Shown here piece by piece: positions 23,635 through 34,777 of a stretch of DNA of 64,000 nt. How positions within the stretch are numbered: the stretch's first letter is position 1; every line of letters starts with the position of its first letter. Under the pieces are notes generated by a model. The model was not told where the DNA came from. It made no database searches and worked only from the letters and a program-made list of their open reading frames with translations. Source of the stretch: Austropuccinia psidii (Eukaryota; Basidiomycota; Pucciniomycetes; Pucciniales; Sphaerophragmiaceae); NCBI GenBank assembly GCA_023105745.1, contig JALGQZ010000009.1:38261359-38325358 (forward strand). Reading direction: 5' to 3'. The position numbers and the translations under genes were made by a program.

Positions 23635-24452
23635 GAATGCACTGAAGAACTCATTGTGTAGTTCTTAGAAAGTTATACCTGATATGGGAGTTTCTGTTCC
23701 TTCTGATTCAGTGTCTTCAATGTCTGGGGTACCACGTTCTGCTGCCCATTCAGAAAATCTGAAGTTTTTCCTCCTGTATATTTCTATGAAATGGATAGGA
23801 TCTTGGCTGCTACTTCAGGGTCATAAGCTGTGTTGCTTTTGACATTATCCAGTGGCCATCTGAATTGGTGTGGCTTTTTCCTTCTTTGTATATGATGGTC
23901 ATGTTACCTCCTTACTCTTGGGTGGCTATTTGCCACCTCAACATGTGTCTGTTAGTAGTCTCCATATTAAGTAAAGACTTGAGTTCTGTGCAGTATTTAT
24001 ATACTTCAATGACTGCACCCTCCACATAATAATGGAGTTTCTCTTGCGCTCAGACTAGGAATGAGCATTAATTCTGGGTTTATCCATACCAAGCTTCTGA
24101 ATCTTTTAGTTTCCTGGAGATGTAGCATATTACCCCTTCCCTTGGTTCACCATCCACAATTTGTCTTTGGTTTAGGGCTCCTCCTGATCCTTTACTGAAA
24201 GCTGCATCTATGTAGAGCTTGAATTGTAATTCAAAGTCAGGGAGTATCAGGACAGGTTAATTAGTGAGTTCATGTTTGATCCTGTCATATGCATCTCTCC
24301 TTTCCTTGGTAATCTCAAAGACTACATCTTTGGAACATAACCTGTATAGACTACTAGTTATGTGAGAAAAACATTTAATGTGTTTTCTGTAGTAGCTAGA
24401 AAACCCAATGAAAGATTGCATCTCTTTGATATTATTTGGTAGTGGCCTTTGC
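23635..24452 (-). pseudogene. RNase H and RT connection of element F
   Basis: The minus strand begins LQRPLPNNIKEMQSFIGFSSYYRK (24452 down), then FEITKERRDAYDRIKHELTN, LYIDAAFSKG (first RNase H Asp), GVICYISRKLKDSEAWYGS, LVWAQEKLHYY and the NMETTNRHMLRW stretch. Several stops are present. After removing the solo LTR and one AGTAC copy, the frame joins exactly to the RT at 25913 and up. Confidence 0.82.
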
Positions 24453-24457
24453 AGTAC
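24453..24457. other. Left target-site duplication of solo LTR (AGTAC)
   Basis: AGTAC at 24453-24457 and at 25913-25917 flank the solo LTR perfectly. Confidence 0.9.
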
Positions 24458-25912
24458 TGTCAGGATGAAACTATGATGAAGGTGTAAATAGGCTAAATAC
24501 AACTTTATCTATGTTTGTGACACGGTAAAATAGTTTTAAAAAAGAGTTATAAGGCTTAAAAGATATTTTAATTTAAGATAAAAGGGCTTTACTATATTTG
24601 ATATCTACTATTGAGAAATAGTGGTGGTGAGCGCTGTTGAAAGCCCTGGGTGCAGCTTTATCTGTTGGGTTACAATAATAAAAGACTACAATAATTAAAT
24701 CTATAATTATACCTGATTATGAACCAAGAGTAAAACTCTTTTTGACAGTTTACTACGTAGGTTATTCAAGAGCAGGATGAGGAGATGATTTTGGCTGTGA
24801 AAGGCCCTCCTTTTATCCTGAAATTGGGGTGGAAAGGCGGCTAGACCTTTCCACATAGAGGAAGTGAAGATTTTTCACTCTCCAGGACAGGCTTGTGGTT
24901 TGCAAACAGCCTGTATACCCTGTATTGGGCTCAGATGTGGTTTTGAAACCACATCTGGGCAGTTTTCACCAATACAGGGTGAATATTTTCATCGGGGGAC
25001 CTCACAGCCTGATTCTGACGTGTATGACGCGTAGAATGCTGTACAGAAACTGTATGGGACCCCAGTATTGGCTGACATATGAGGTATTGAAGTAAAAACA
25101 TGCTTTTTTGTCTATTTGACACCTCATATTCATGATTATGGGATATTATCCCATGGTAACGCTGTATATGACAGCAGGTGGGATTTTGACCTTAAACAAG
25201 CCATAACTCTGTCGGTTTTTGAGATATCATGCTCAAAATTGGTTCATTAGATAGCCCTGTATGGGCTCTACACAATGGTACCAAATTCGGTATGGCTATC
25301 ATTGAATATGGCAAAGTTATCCCATGTACAAGGTTTTTTGTACATAGGCGTGGTTTGGGCAAAAAGCTGTATTGAGCTTGTTTGCCTCATAACTTCTGTT
25401 ATAGTTGAAATATGAATAAGTGGATGGCACCATCAGATAGCCCTTATTGTGCTCATTCCAAAGATACCCCACTTCAGGTATCCCACACTAAAACTGTAGA
25501 AGTTAGATGAGAGATGAATGTTTTGTTCACCCTTATTTGGCCTGAAATTGACCATAACTCCAGTAATATTGGTGCTGGCTCAGTTTGGCTGGTACCATTG
25601 GATAGCCCTGGCTTAGAGCTTCATTTTGAATACCCATTTGATGGGGTTAAGCCTCTCCTTCTAGATTTTAGATGACAGGTGAAAATTAAGGTTTATGCTC
25701 AGCATTAACTTTGAGCAGGAATAACTTTGTGATTTCTTGTCCTATGTTGATGGGACTTATATTTTCAGAAAGGGGTGAGTTTCCTCTATCTTTTGATACC
25801 TTTTGAGCTAATTTGGCTCAGCTCCATGTTTTGGTGGTATCTTGGCTATACCATTGGTTTATGCTATTTTGGCTGTCATGCTTGTGCTCTGGTTTTGAGT
25901 CACAGGCTGACA
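24458..25912. repeat. Solo LTR of family E/F inside element F pol (1455 bp)
   Basis: Starts TGTCAGGATGAAAC and ends CACAGGCTGACA, with 5-bp direct flanks AGTAC. No internal retroelement sequence is attached. It therefore looks like the product of recombination between two LTRs of a former full element. It has the same two-stem hairpin (24917-24980) as the F LTRs. By layout it is the same family as the host element's own LTRs. Confidence 0.88.
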
Positions 25913-26750
25913 AGTACTTTTGCTAATTCATTTTGGTCTATGGCCAGATGAACTCCTGGGACTTTATTTCCTAGTGCCAGTCATTCTTTTTGGCCAAAAT
26001 TGCACTTCTTAAGTAAAATTTTCAGATTGATGGTTGTGCATTTACCTAGTACTCTGTCTATGTATTTAAGGTGGTCTTCCCATGTTTCTGAGTATATAAT
26101 GATGTCATCAATATATACTACCATCCAGACCTCTAATATTTCTTCTTAAAATATTGTGTCCATTGTCCTTTTAAAGTGGGCTGGTGCATTTTTGATGCCA
26201 AATGGCATCCTGGTGTACTTATATATACCCATATGGCCTAGAATTCTGAGTAACTTCATGGAGGTTGGTTTCACTCCATTCTGGTGGAAGCCTTTCATAA
26301 AACCCATCTGGGTTATGTATTTGGCTTTTTCCAGTTTCTATAGGGCATGAGGTATCCTTGGTATTGGGTACCTATCATCTTTTGGGTAGTTATTTAGGGC
26401 TCTTAAATCCCCACACAACCTATGTTTGCCATGATGCCAGGTGATAAAGATAGGAGTGGTTATTTCCACTATTTCATTATTTCCTATCTTCCTGATGACA
26501 TCCATGTGTAGAAGTTCATTAATGTGTTTCTAAATTTCTATCCTAGTTTCCAGGCTTGCTTGATATGGAGTTCTTGTCAGCATGGGTGGATAAGGTCTTT
26601 CCAAATCTAGATATAATTCTATATCATGGCCTCTAATTTTTCCCCAAGGTTCTTCACAAATGGAAAATTCTGGTCTATTGTTCCTCAGCATCTTTAGTAA
26701 AATATGTTTTTTTTACTGGTGAGGCTGGTACTTAACTGGCCCTCTCTGAA
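25913..26750 (-). pseudogene. Reverse transcriptase of element F
   Basis: The minus strand gives GIYKYTRMPFGIKNAPAHF (about 26225-26170), then VVYIDDIIIYSETWEDHL (about 26125-26075) with the intact YIDD catalytic box. LKKCNFGQKE follows, then a stop, then LALGNKVPGVHLAIDQNE leading up to the solo LTR junction. The N-terminal half (26300-26750) is broken. The enzyme would copy RNA into DNA. Confidence 0.87.
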
Positions 26751-27284
26751 TCAATTCAGTAATTCTTCTAGAGGGTCATGGGTGGACATATGGTATATGT
26801 CAAGTGAAAATTTCTTTGCCTGGTTTGTACCTATGGTAATGTGCCTGTTCTTACTGTTGTAAATATCAATGCCACATATCCTCTGGTAATCTGTTCCCAT
26901 TAACAATCCTTGTATATGGGCATCTTCAAGCACAACAAACTCTGGGTTGAGTCTGATATTACCTTTCCTATGGGGTATAATTATCTCTTTGACAATTGTC
27001 CCAATTGATTTCATCTTCCCTGATGCACTTTTAAATTTTTTCTCCTTGGTTGGCAAGAGCTCATTTTCCTAATTTGGGAAGCGATTATGCAGATAATAAT
27101 TGGCCACTATTGAGCAGTGTGAACCACTGTCAATAATCAATGGATTTTGAGCATTTTCAATAAAAACAGTCATCTTTGTGGCTGTCCCATGTATATATGC
27201 CACTCCTTTGATTGGTGTAACTAGGAATTTTTGTGCATCTTGTGTGAGATTACACAAATTTTCATTTGCAGTATCTTGTGGCAT
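26751..27284 (-). pseudogene. Retropepsin-type protease of element F
   Basis: 27284-27069 contains NPLIIDSGSHCSIVANYYL, where DSG is the active-site triad variant of retroviral-type aspartic proteases. 27056-26751, after a short break, continues with KSASGKMKSIGTIVKEIIIP and GLLMGTDYQRICGIDIY. The two pieces are separated by a stop near 27066. In this family the protease matures gag and pol. Confidence 0.8.
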
Positions 27285-28457
27285 ACCTGCCTCTAACTGT
27301 ATATCCTGGAGTTCTAGTTGTGTTTACTCTTGTAACTCCACTAGAATTTTCTCTCAGGTCTTGGTAATCATCAGATTTCTCTCTGATGGCATCACCCATA
27401 CAGTCTGATTCAGAATCCTCTGTTGGGGATTCCTCCTCTGGGACTTGCTCAATGGAATAGACATTCTTCTTTGCCTTTGGACAGTTATTGGTATAGTGGT
27501 CTGTTGAACCAAAATTGTGAGAAATATTTTTCTTCTTGGTCACTTCTGCCATTTTCTCTTGGGGTTTGGCTTTGGAATCCACCCTGAATGTTTGCCTTTT
27601 TTGAACCTATTGGTTTGAGATTGGGAATATTTCCCTATGTTTGTTCTTTTCCTTACATCTTGTAAGGTGTTTGCAATTTCATCTAGAGTGCAACTTTTCT
27701 TGCATCTGTATTTTACTGCATTCTATAGCTCTCCTGGCATTTGTGTAAGGAGTTTGTGATTCCTCATTTGAATATTTATTTGAGGATCAATGGGTTGAAG
27801 TCTTCTAGGCTGTATAAGACACCACTCATATGAATCTTTGTCGACAGAGTACTTTTAATGTTCAAATGACATGGTCTTTTTCCATATACAAGTACCATTG
27901 TGGTACTTTTGGATTATCTGACTCTTCCACCATGGCCAGGTTCTTCTGCAAGGGATTCCTTTCATTTCTGTGTACCAACTACTAGTATGACCTTTGAATG
28001 CTGTATTTAGTCTAGCAGTTATCCAGTAATCTGGTATGCTTGGTACATCTATGAAGAGTCCATAAATATAATCAATGAGTTCCATGTGATCATATTCTCC
28101 TGTGCAAGAATTTGGGCCAGCTTGAGGCCTCTGGAAGCTGTTTTAATGCTTCCTTCTCAGAATAAGACATATTGTCTCCATCCTGGGATGTAGATGGAGA
28201 CCCTGTCTTATTCACCAATAATAATCTGTTTTGATGTTTTCTTGGTGGTATGGGTAATCAAAAATATGGCCTTGTGGTTTGGGCTTCATATTTTTGTAGA
28301 CATTAGATAATTAGTTTATATCTTGATCTAGAAAATTCCTGTCCCTTTTGCAGTGGTGCTGTTTTTCAAAGACTTGATTCAGTATTTTATTGGTTTCCTC
28401 AGAATATTTTCTCAATTGAACGTGGCTTGCCTGAAGGGTTTTAACAATTTTGTCCAT
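27285..28457 (-). pseudogene. Gag of element F
   Basis: ATG at 28457-28455 (MDKIVKTLQ) lies only 13 bp inside the 5' LTR edge. A coiled-coil-like N-terminus follows (LRKYSEETNKILNQVFEKQ). The capsid part is at 28085-27855 (MELIDYIYGLFIDVPSIPDYW, WPWWKSQIIQKY). The nucleocapsid end at 27582-27285 has a broken zinc knuckle: GSTDHYTNNC is kept but the first two cysteines read S and F. Frames change several times. Confidence 0.8.
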
Positions 28458-28470
28458 GGAAGATGTTTAT

Positions 28471-28975
28471 TGTCAGGGTGAGTCTATGTAGTAGCTTAAA
28501 AATAGTAAATACAAGCTAGCACTATGACTGTGACACACAAAAAATAATTTTTAATAATAGTAAACAGGTTCTACTGTAATATGATAACAGTGGTGATGAA
28601 TCTATTGAGAACCTGGGTTGCAATGATTTAATATCAATTGACTGTGAAAATCACTACAATAATTAATTATTTTAATTATATCAATATAATCCTAAGAGTA
28701 CTACTGGTATAAGACAGTTTTACTACGTAAGGAGGTTAATTCATTATAAGATGAGTCTTTTCCAGTGAGGAAAGACCTGCTTTTATCTCCTCTGAGGACT
28801 GTGACAGACTGGTAGGCTCTTCACACGTCTACAGAGTGAAAATTTTCACTCTGGAGGCTGGGTTGTGGTTCTGTACCATCAATTCTGACGTCAGCATAGT
28901 CAGAATTGTGGTTTTTGGACCACAAATGATCATTCTGGATCAATACAGGTTGAAAAAACTCTTCACAGGCCACGT
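28471..28975 (-). repeat. 5' LTR piece of element F, cut by element G2
   Basis: Starts TGTCAGGGTGAGTCTATG on the + strand and aligns with the first ~500 bp of the other E/F LTRs, including a perfect 20-bp palindrome AGAGTGAAAATTTTCACTCT (28833-28852) and the GTGGT/ACCAC hairpin. It stops at 28975, where a G-type LTR end (TGTGGAACTCC) begins. The rest should lie beyond the right end of the window. Confidence 0.75.
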
Positions 28976-30897
28976 TGTGGAACTCCTTTTAGTGTGGGAT
29001 TGGATAAGGCAGTCCTTGAGGGGGAAATCACAGGTAAACAGTTTTGAATTGCTGAAATAATCCTGTAACCAAGGGTGCTAATGGTGTTTTAGCTGCCCCT
29101 CTGAATATACTAAACAATCTCCCTACAGAGCTCACAAATCAATATTTAAGATTGTGGCTTTACAACTAGAGAAGACTTTTTAGCAGTCTCTATCAGACCT
29201 ATTCAATAATCAGATAAGTAACTTATAAGTTAAAAAAAATATAAAATATAGTTTTCAAATAATAATATAAGATGATTTTAAGGGTAAGACCTTAATAGTA
29301 TAAGAGGTTGATTTAATATAATAGTACTAATATATATTTTAAGGGGTAAGTTCAATTTGATGTTATATATGTTATAGTACTTAAAGATTTGAGAGGGTAA
29401 TTGTTAATATAATATAATAATAAGACCTTTAATAACTTATTGGTAAGATATTGTTCAATATAGGGAGGATGTTTGTTAAATATATAAAAGATATAATATA
29501 ATATAAGGGTAGGGTTTTTTATATATAATAATATATAGTTGTAAGGTTTGTTTTCTAATATGAAGATATAATAAGACTATTTTTCCTTTATAATGTAAAA
29601 GTTATGGGGATAAACTCAATATTATGAGTATTATTGATAGTATTATAATTATAAGACTAATAATTTAAACATAGGGTGGATTAATAATATTAAGTAGACC
29701 TTCTGTTAACTACTATTAATTAGAAATCACTATGAATTAAACTTATAAGTCTATAATACTTTAATAAAATAGCGAGATTAACCTACTAGTAAGGGATGAA
29801 TAGTTATTCTCCTTCTTGGTATATAACTAATTAGATTCATGGGGAAAAGAGGAAAAAAATGAGGGAGAGAGGACCTTTATTTATATTCTTTGGGCTCTCC
29901 ATAGAGGCACTCAAAAACAAGTGACTTAGAATTTTTTCACTTCTTTTGGCTGGGATAATTCTTTATAGTGGTGAGATATCATTTGTTTGGTTGGTTGCAC
30001 CATTAATATGTATGATTATGTAAGCTGAGATGTTTTTGCTGGTGAGGAATTTTGAGCTGGTGTCATTTGATCAAGATATTGCACCATATGTTTGGTATAT
30101 TGCACCATTTCTGAAGCTTTATTTATATTTTGATTAAACTTTAATACTATTTTGCACAGCCTTGAGGAATTTTAGCTGGTGAGTAATTTTGAGATGGTGT
30201 CATTTCTTCAAGGTATTGCACCATTTGTTTGGTTTGTTGCACAATTTTTGGTGGTATAAGATGATTTTGTACAGTTATTGCACCATAGGTCTGTGCATTG
30301 TTTGAACTGTAGGTGGAGAATGCTGTGTATTGTGGGGATTCCATTTGTCCTGTATGAGTTTCTTCTTTTCTTTTGCTAACTTAATTCTGCTTTTAATTTA
30401 TATTTACTGGCTTATCAGTTGGCTGTGCTTGTGTTTCCACAGATATGCTGTGTAATTTAAGGTTTTTGATGGATTTTCCTTGCATAAATTGATTGATTTC
30501 TTTTTCTTTCTGTCTTGTGACTGTTGATTGATACAGTTTTAATTTATTCCTTATTGAAGTGGCCTCAGTTTAATAACTGAATTGCTGAGTAATCCAAGGT
30601 TGAGCAGAGCTAGGGTAACTTGAGTGTTACATTACCCCTTTCACTGGTAACTTTAACATTCTTGCTAGTTTGACTTTTTCTTTTCCTTATTTTATTGTTA
30701 TTCTTGTAATCAAATGGGTCATTCTTCCAGGATTTGATTATGGGATTATACATTTTGATGAATTTAAATCCATTTTATTGCTGAATTCCTCCATTGTAAT
30801 TGATTAATTATTGATTTTTCTTTCTTCAGTCTTCAAATTATAGTCCTATAAATGAAATTCCACTTGAAACTGGGCTAATAAGGTATGGAATACCACA
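28976..30897 (-). repeat. 3' LTR of element G2 (G family)
   Basis: On the + strand it runs from TGTGGAACTCC to GGAATACCACA. On the minus strand this is TGTGGTATTCC...CACA, the same ends as the G1 LTR. Matching blocks include GAGGGGGAAAT, GCTGCCCCTC, GCAGTCTCTATCAG, the TATA region near 29880-29900 and the repeated ATGGTGCAATA-type words at 29975-30320. It is clearly diverged from the G1 LTR and slightly shorter. Confidence 0.82.
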
Positions 30898-33277
30898 TCC
30901 CCCTCTCCATTTAATGCTGTCCCCAGCATTCCAGTTTCAAGAGGAATATTCTTGGTTCATTCATCAAAACTTCATTTATTTGAATTTCTATTTTAATAAC
31001 TTCACTTGATATTTTCTGTTTGTAGCTCTTTATATTGATTTTGAATCTCCATGGTTTCTTCTTTTGTGTTGTCTTCTTGGCTTTGTTTTGAAATATAACT
31101 CTTTTTGATCATTTCCATATTGATGTAGTTGATTTTGTTTTTTTGGTTGATCTTCATCCTTCATTTTTTTATTTATTTATTTATTTTGTTAAAGAGTATT
31201 TCGATAATAAGAGAAAATTATTTCATTTTATTTTATTTTTGATGAATAATAATGCAGTTTAAAGTCATACTCAGGACCATTGCTTGAGGTATTTGAAGTA
31301 ATAATTGATAAATAAATAATAAATAATTTCTTCAGACAGTTTAAAGTCTTATCAAGGACCACTTCTTGAAGTAATTTTGTTGGAAAAATATATAAAAAAA
31401 GAAAATATTTGGACAGTTTAAGGTCTTATCTAGGACCTCTCTTCTTTTGATTTTGTTTTTTTTGATTGGGTTGTTCTTTCTTCTTGTCTTTGGTTTTGCT
31501 GAATTAACCTTAAATGGTAGGGCCATCCCCTCTCCATTTAATAATTGTACCATCATTTGTAATTTTTTATTTTTCTTTTTATTTTTATTTTTTTTTATAT
31601 AATAATATTCTTCTTTATATAGTATGAATATGATGGGTGTAAAGAAAAATTTCTAAGAGTAATAATATCAAATTATCACAAAATATGATATGAGTTTTAT
31701 ATGAATTTGAGATAAAAAGAAAAATAAAATAAGATAAAATAATATGAAGTAATATAAAATAATAATCAATAAAGTAAAATAATATAGATTCTTTCTAAAA
31801 TGATACCAATCAATATAAATGTTAAAGAAATAATAATAAGGAGGATTATTTAACTACTTTTGAGAATAAAACTAGTTTAAGCTCTTGATGAATCTCTTTA
31901 ATCCCTTTGTTTTATTTTTAGTATATTAGTTATTATTAATGGTGGGTGGCCTTTTTATTGTTATTGAGGATTGACACCCCCCTCTCCATTTAATAATTGT
32001 AACCTATTTTTTTTTATTCTATTTTATTTTTATAATAATAAAATTAATATAATATAAATAATACTAATAATATTAAATTAATTTAAATAATAATTATAAG
32101 TTTAATTTGGTTTAAATAATAATAAAGTTTTTTTTTTTTTTTTTTTTGTATATTGAAAAAAAATTAAATGAATAATTTTTTTTTTATTATAATAATAACT
32201 TTAATTTAATATAAATAATAATAATAACTTTAATTTAATATAAATAATAATAATATTTTTAGTTTATTATAAATAATAATAATAAATTTATTTATTTTGT
32301 TTGTTTTTAAATAATAAGTTTAATTTAATATAAATAAAATTGATATTTATTTTATTTATTTATTTATTTTTAATAATAAATTTAATTTAATATAAATGAT
32401 CATAACTTTTTTTTTTAATTTAAATAATAATAATAAATTTAATATAATATAAGAGCATCTCCACCAGCGTTGCTAAATAGTGAGATTTCACAGTTTGGCC
32501 CCTCCCGCGTCCAAAATCCAGCCCCACCAGCGTTGCTAAAGGCAAATTTCATTTAGCTCCGTTGCTAAAAAATGACCTTGGGTTGCCAAATCTGGCAACC
32601 CTTTAGCTCCCGCGACACTCATCAATTCATGTGAAACTTGCGTTTGAAATGTCCAAACCATCACTCAACCACCCCTACTGAATTAGAAAAAAAATACTGT
32701 TTCTGTGAAAGTAACAATTTGCCTCCCCAGATACCTACGCTGCAATTTCACATTGCACATCAAGAAGCCATTTTACAGAATTGGGGAGCTATCCGTGAGT
32801 TATAGCTCTCAATGTTTAGCAACGCTGGTGGAGATGCTCTAATGATAATATATCTAATTTAATATCAATAATAATAATATTTATTTATATTTATATTTAT
32901 ATTTTTTATTTTTTTTAATAATAAACTTTAATTTAATTTAAATAATAATACTATTATTTTTATAATAATATATTTAATTTAATATGAATAATAATAATAA
33001 ATTTTAATATAATGAAAATGATAATAATAAATTTTAATTTAATATAAATGATAATAATATTTATTTATTTTATTTTTTTTATTTATATATATTTTTTTTT
33101 TAATAATAAATTTAATTTAATAATAATAATAATATATTTTAATTTAATATAAATAATAATAATTTTTTTATTTTAAATAAATAAAAATATTTTTTATTTA
33201 TTTAATTTAAATAATAATAACTTTAATTTAATTTAACTAATAATAATATTTTTTTTCATTTAATTTGAATAATAATA

Positions 33278-33315
<38 letters not shown>

Positions 33316-33607
33316 AAGTAGCTGGGTGTGGATACTCCAAAAGAAACCAGCTGTACTTCTTATCTTCCTGCGGGTGATTTTTCTTTTTCTTTTTTTTTTT
33401 TTTTTAACTTCTTTTACTGTTTTTTTTTTTTATACTTTTGTACAGTAATTTAATCTTCCAACTCTCATTCAACCCTCTTCCCACCTGCATTTGAATAAAA
33501 TACATTAAATTATATTTTTAATTAAATTAATTAATTAATTTTATTTTTTTTATTTTTTTTTTTGTTTCCGCTTATAGTACAGTGCAGTACAGTGCAGCAC
33601 TGCACTG
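30898..33607 (-). other. 3' internal region of G2, non-coding and low complexity
   Basis: The polypurine tract (30898-30915 reversed) and the AATGCTG-CAGCATT hairpin (30913-30930) come first. Two more polypurine-like copies (about 31526-31542 and 31976-31994 reversed) and three hairpin-plus-TTAAACTG motifs (31255-31278, 31337-31360, 31414-31437 reversed) follow. From 31.55 kb the DNA is TAATAATAA/TTTATTT low-complexity sequence with long T runs (for example 33280-33315). No pol ORF or relic was recognised. Confidence 0.65.
32453..32839. mobile_element. 387-bp MITE with GAGCATCTCCACC termini and TAA duplication
   Basis: The ends are inverted repeats of about 25 bp (GAGCATCTCCACCAGCG... and its complement), flanked by TAA on both sides (32450-32452 and 32840-32842). 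A 3-bp TAA/TTA duplication and this size fit PIF/Harbinger-type MITEs. The inside repeats CCACCAGCGTTGCTAAA once more, is far more GC-rich than its surroundings and has no ORF. Confidence 0.85.
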
Positions 33608-33611
33608 TACA
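33578..33611. repeat. Palindromic CAGTGC cluster at the left Tc1 end
   Basis: GTACAGTGCAG (33587-33597), CA, CTGCACTGTAC (33600-33610) is a perfect inverted repeat, preceded by another GTACAGTGCA. It overlaps the TA and first bases of the Tc1 terminus. Right of the right terminus no such cluster is seen. Confidence 0.75.
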
Positions 33612-33637
33612 GTGCCCTCCAACAAACCTTCGAACAC

Positions 33638-33879
33638 TTTTTTTTTGTGATTTTTTTTTGTAATTTTTTTGTAATTTTTTTTTTTAATTTTTTTTTCTCA
33701 CGATTGGCTCTCACGTTGCACAAGGCTAAATGGAATAGTCAAATTTTTTTTTTATACGATTACCCATGTGTTTCTTTTTAATCCAGCTAATAATAAAGAC
33801 ATGTGTATAAGTAGTAATTCAATAAAAAACCTTCATAAGACAAACAAATTTGAATAATAATAAAAAAAAAAAATAGCTT
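33638..33879. other. Left subterminal region of the Tc1 element
   Basis: T-rich DNA with a CACGATTGGCTCTCACGTTG island, then AT-rich sequence to the transposase stop. Nothing coding. Confidence 0.5.
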
Positions 33880-34773
33880 CTACCATCGAGTAGGAGCACC
33901 ATTTTGATCCACTACCATCTGCATCCTTGCAGGCAAAGATAAGAGTAAGGCCTCAACATGATCAAAAGGTAATGTCTCCCAAACAGCGTTAACAGCAAAC
34001 GTTAACTCATCCATCATCTTGGGATTGAAGAGGTTCGTAACAACGTATTTCATCTTGAACCATAAGTTTTCGATGGGGTTAAGGTCAGGAGAATAAGCCG
34101 GCCAGACTAGCTTACGGATTCGATTTTCTTCTCGCCATTGTTGGCTGGCAATTGCAGTATGGATCGGAGCGCCGTCTTCCATTAAGGTGAGCTCTTCGTG
34201 ATCTTCAGCAACACCTACTTCGACCAATTCATCCATGAAGGGCAATAAGCCCGGCTCATAAACATTTTGAATAAAATCCACCGCTCGACGTTGTCCAGGT
34301 GGCATCAAGATTAATTCAGACTGAATCGGTCCACAAAGCGCCCCCCAAACCATAATTGAACGACGACCAGAACGATGATTCACAGCCATCGATTTGAGGT
34401 CATATTTTTGATCAGTTGACCGCCAAATACGCCTTTGAGTGACTGGCTTACCGAGCTCAAACGAGGACTCGTCAGTCCATATGACTAGAGACCAATCGGC
34501 AACGGTCCAGTGCAAGTGAGCTCGTGCAAAGTCCAGGCGACGTTGCATGTGTCGTGGGCTGAGGTAAGGTTTTTTGACTGCAATGCATGATCGTTTACCG
34601 AGTTCATGAATAGCCTTGCGAAGCGTGTTGATTGATACATCGGCCGTGATCATATTCTTGATGGAGACAAGTGTCTCTCGACGGTTTTGATGAATAACTC
34701 GGGAAAGCTCCCGTCGGTCTCGATCATTCAATTTTGAAGGTCGACCTGGTATAGGTAAGCTTTTAAGATGTCC
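33880..34773 (-). CDS. Tc1-type transposase, C-terminal part (split gene, exon-like left half)
   Basis: This encodes 297 residues with no stop. After the linker GHLKSLPIPGRPSKL it carries the second DNA-binding helix region and the catalytic domain. Counting from TTG at 34731 as 1, the catalytic triad is D87 (WTDESSF), D186 (MEDGAPIH) and E221 (NPIENLW). There are 34 residues between the last two, so it is DD34E, the Tc1 class. The reading frame looks intact, so the gene was probably functional until G1 landed in it. Removing G1 plus 4 bp joins it in frame to the 47 N-terminal codons at 55152-55292 (344 residues in all, the usual Tc1 length). Confidence 0.92.
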   Translation of the reverse strand, partial: GHLKSLPIPGRPSKLNDRDRRELSRVIHQNRRETLVSIKNMITADVSINTLRKAIHELGKRSCIAVKKPYLSPRHMQRRLDFARAHLHWTVADWSLVIWTDESSFELGKPVTQRRIWRSTDQKYDLKSMAVNHRSGRRSIMVWGALCGPIQSELILMPPGQRRAVDFIQNVYEPGLLPFMDELVEVGVAEDHEELTLMEDGAPIHTAIASQQWREENRIRKLVWPAYSPDLNPIENLWFKMKYVVTNLFNPKMMDELTFAVNAVWETLPFDHVEALLLSLPARMQMVVDQNGAPTRW

Positions 34774-34777
34774 TTGT
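34774..34777. other. Left target-site duplication of G1 (TTGT)
   Basis: TTGT before the 5' LTR and TCGT (55152-55155) after the 3' LTR. Frame restoration of the transposase needs exactly 4 bp removed, which fixes the duplication length at 4. They differ by a C-to-T at a CpG. Confidence 0.75.

Larger units (their letters stand above)
20755..28975 (-). mobile_element. Ty3 chromovirus element F (minus strand, decayed, 5' LTR interrupted)
   Basis: The 3' LTR (20755-22087) is at the left. Chromodomain, integrase, RNase H, RT, protease and gag then follow leftward to rightward in minus-strand order, and the 5' LTR starts at 28471. The 5' LTR is cut at 28975 by the LTR of element G2. A solo LTR with a 5-bp duplication splits its RT. 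Frames hold many stops and shifts. The gene order gag-PR-RT-RH-IN-chromodomain is the chromovirus one. Confidence 0.88.
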
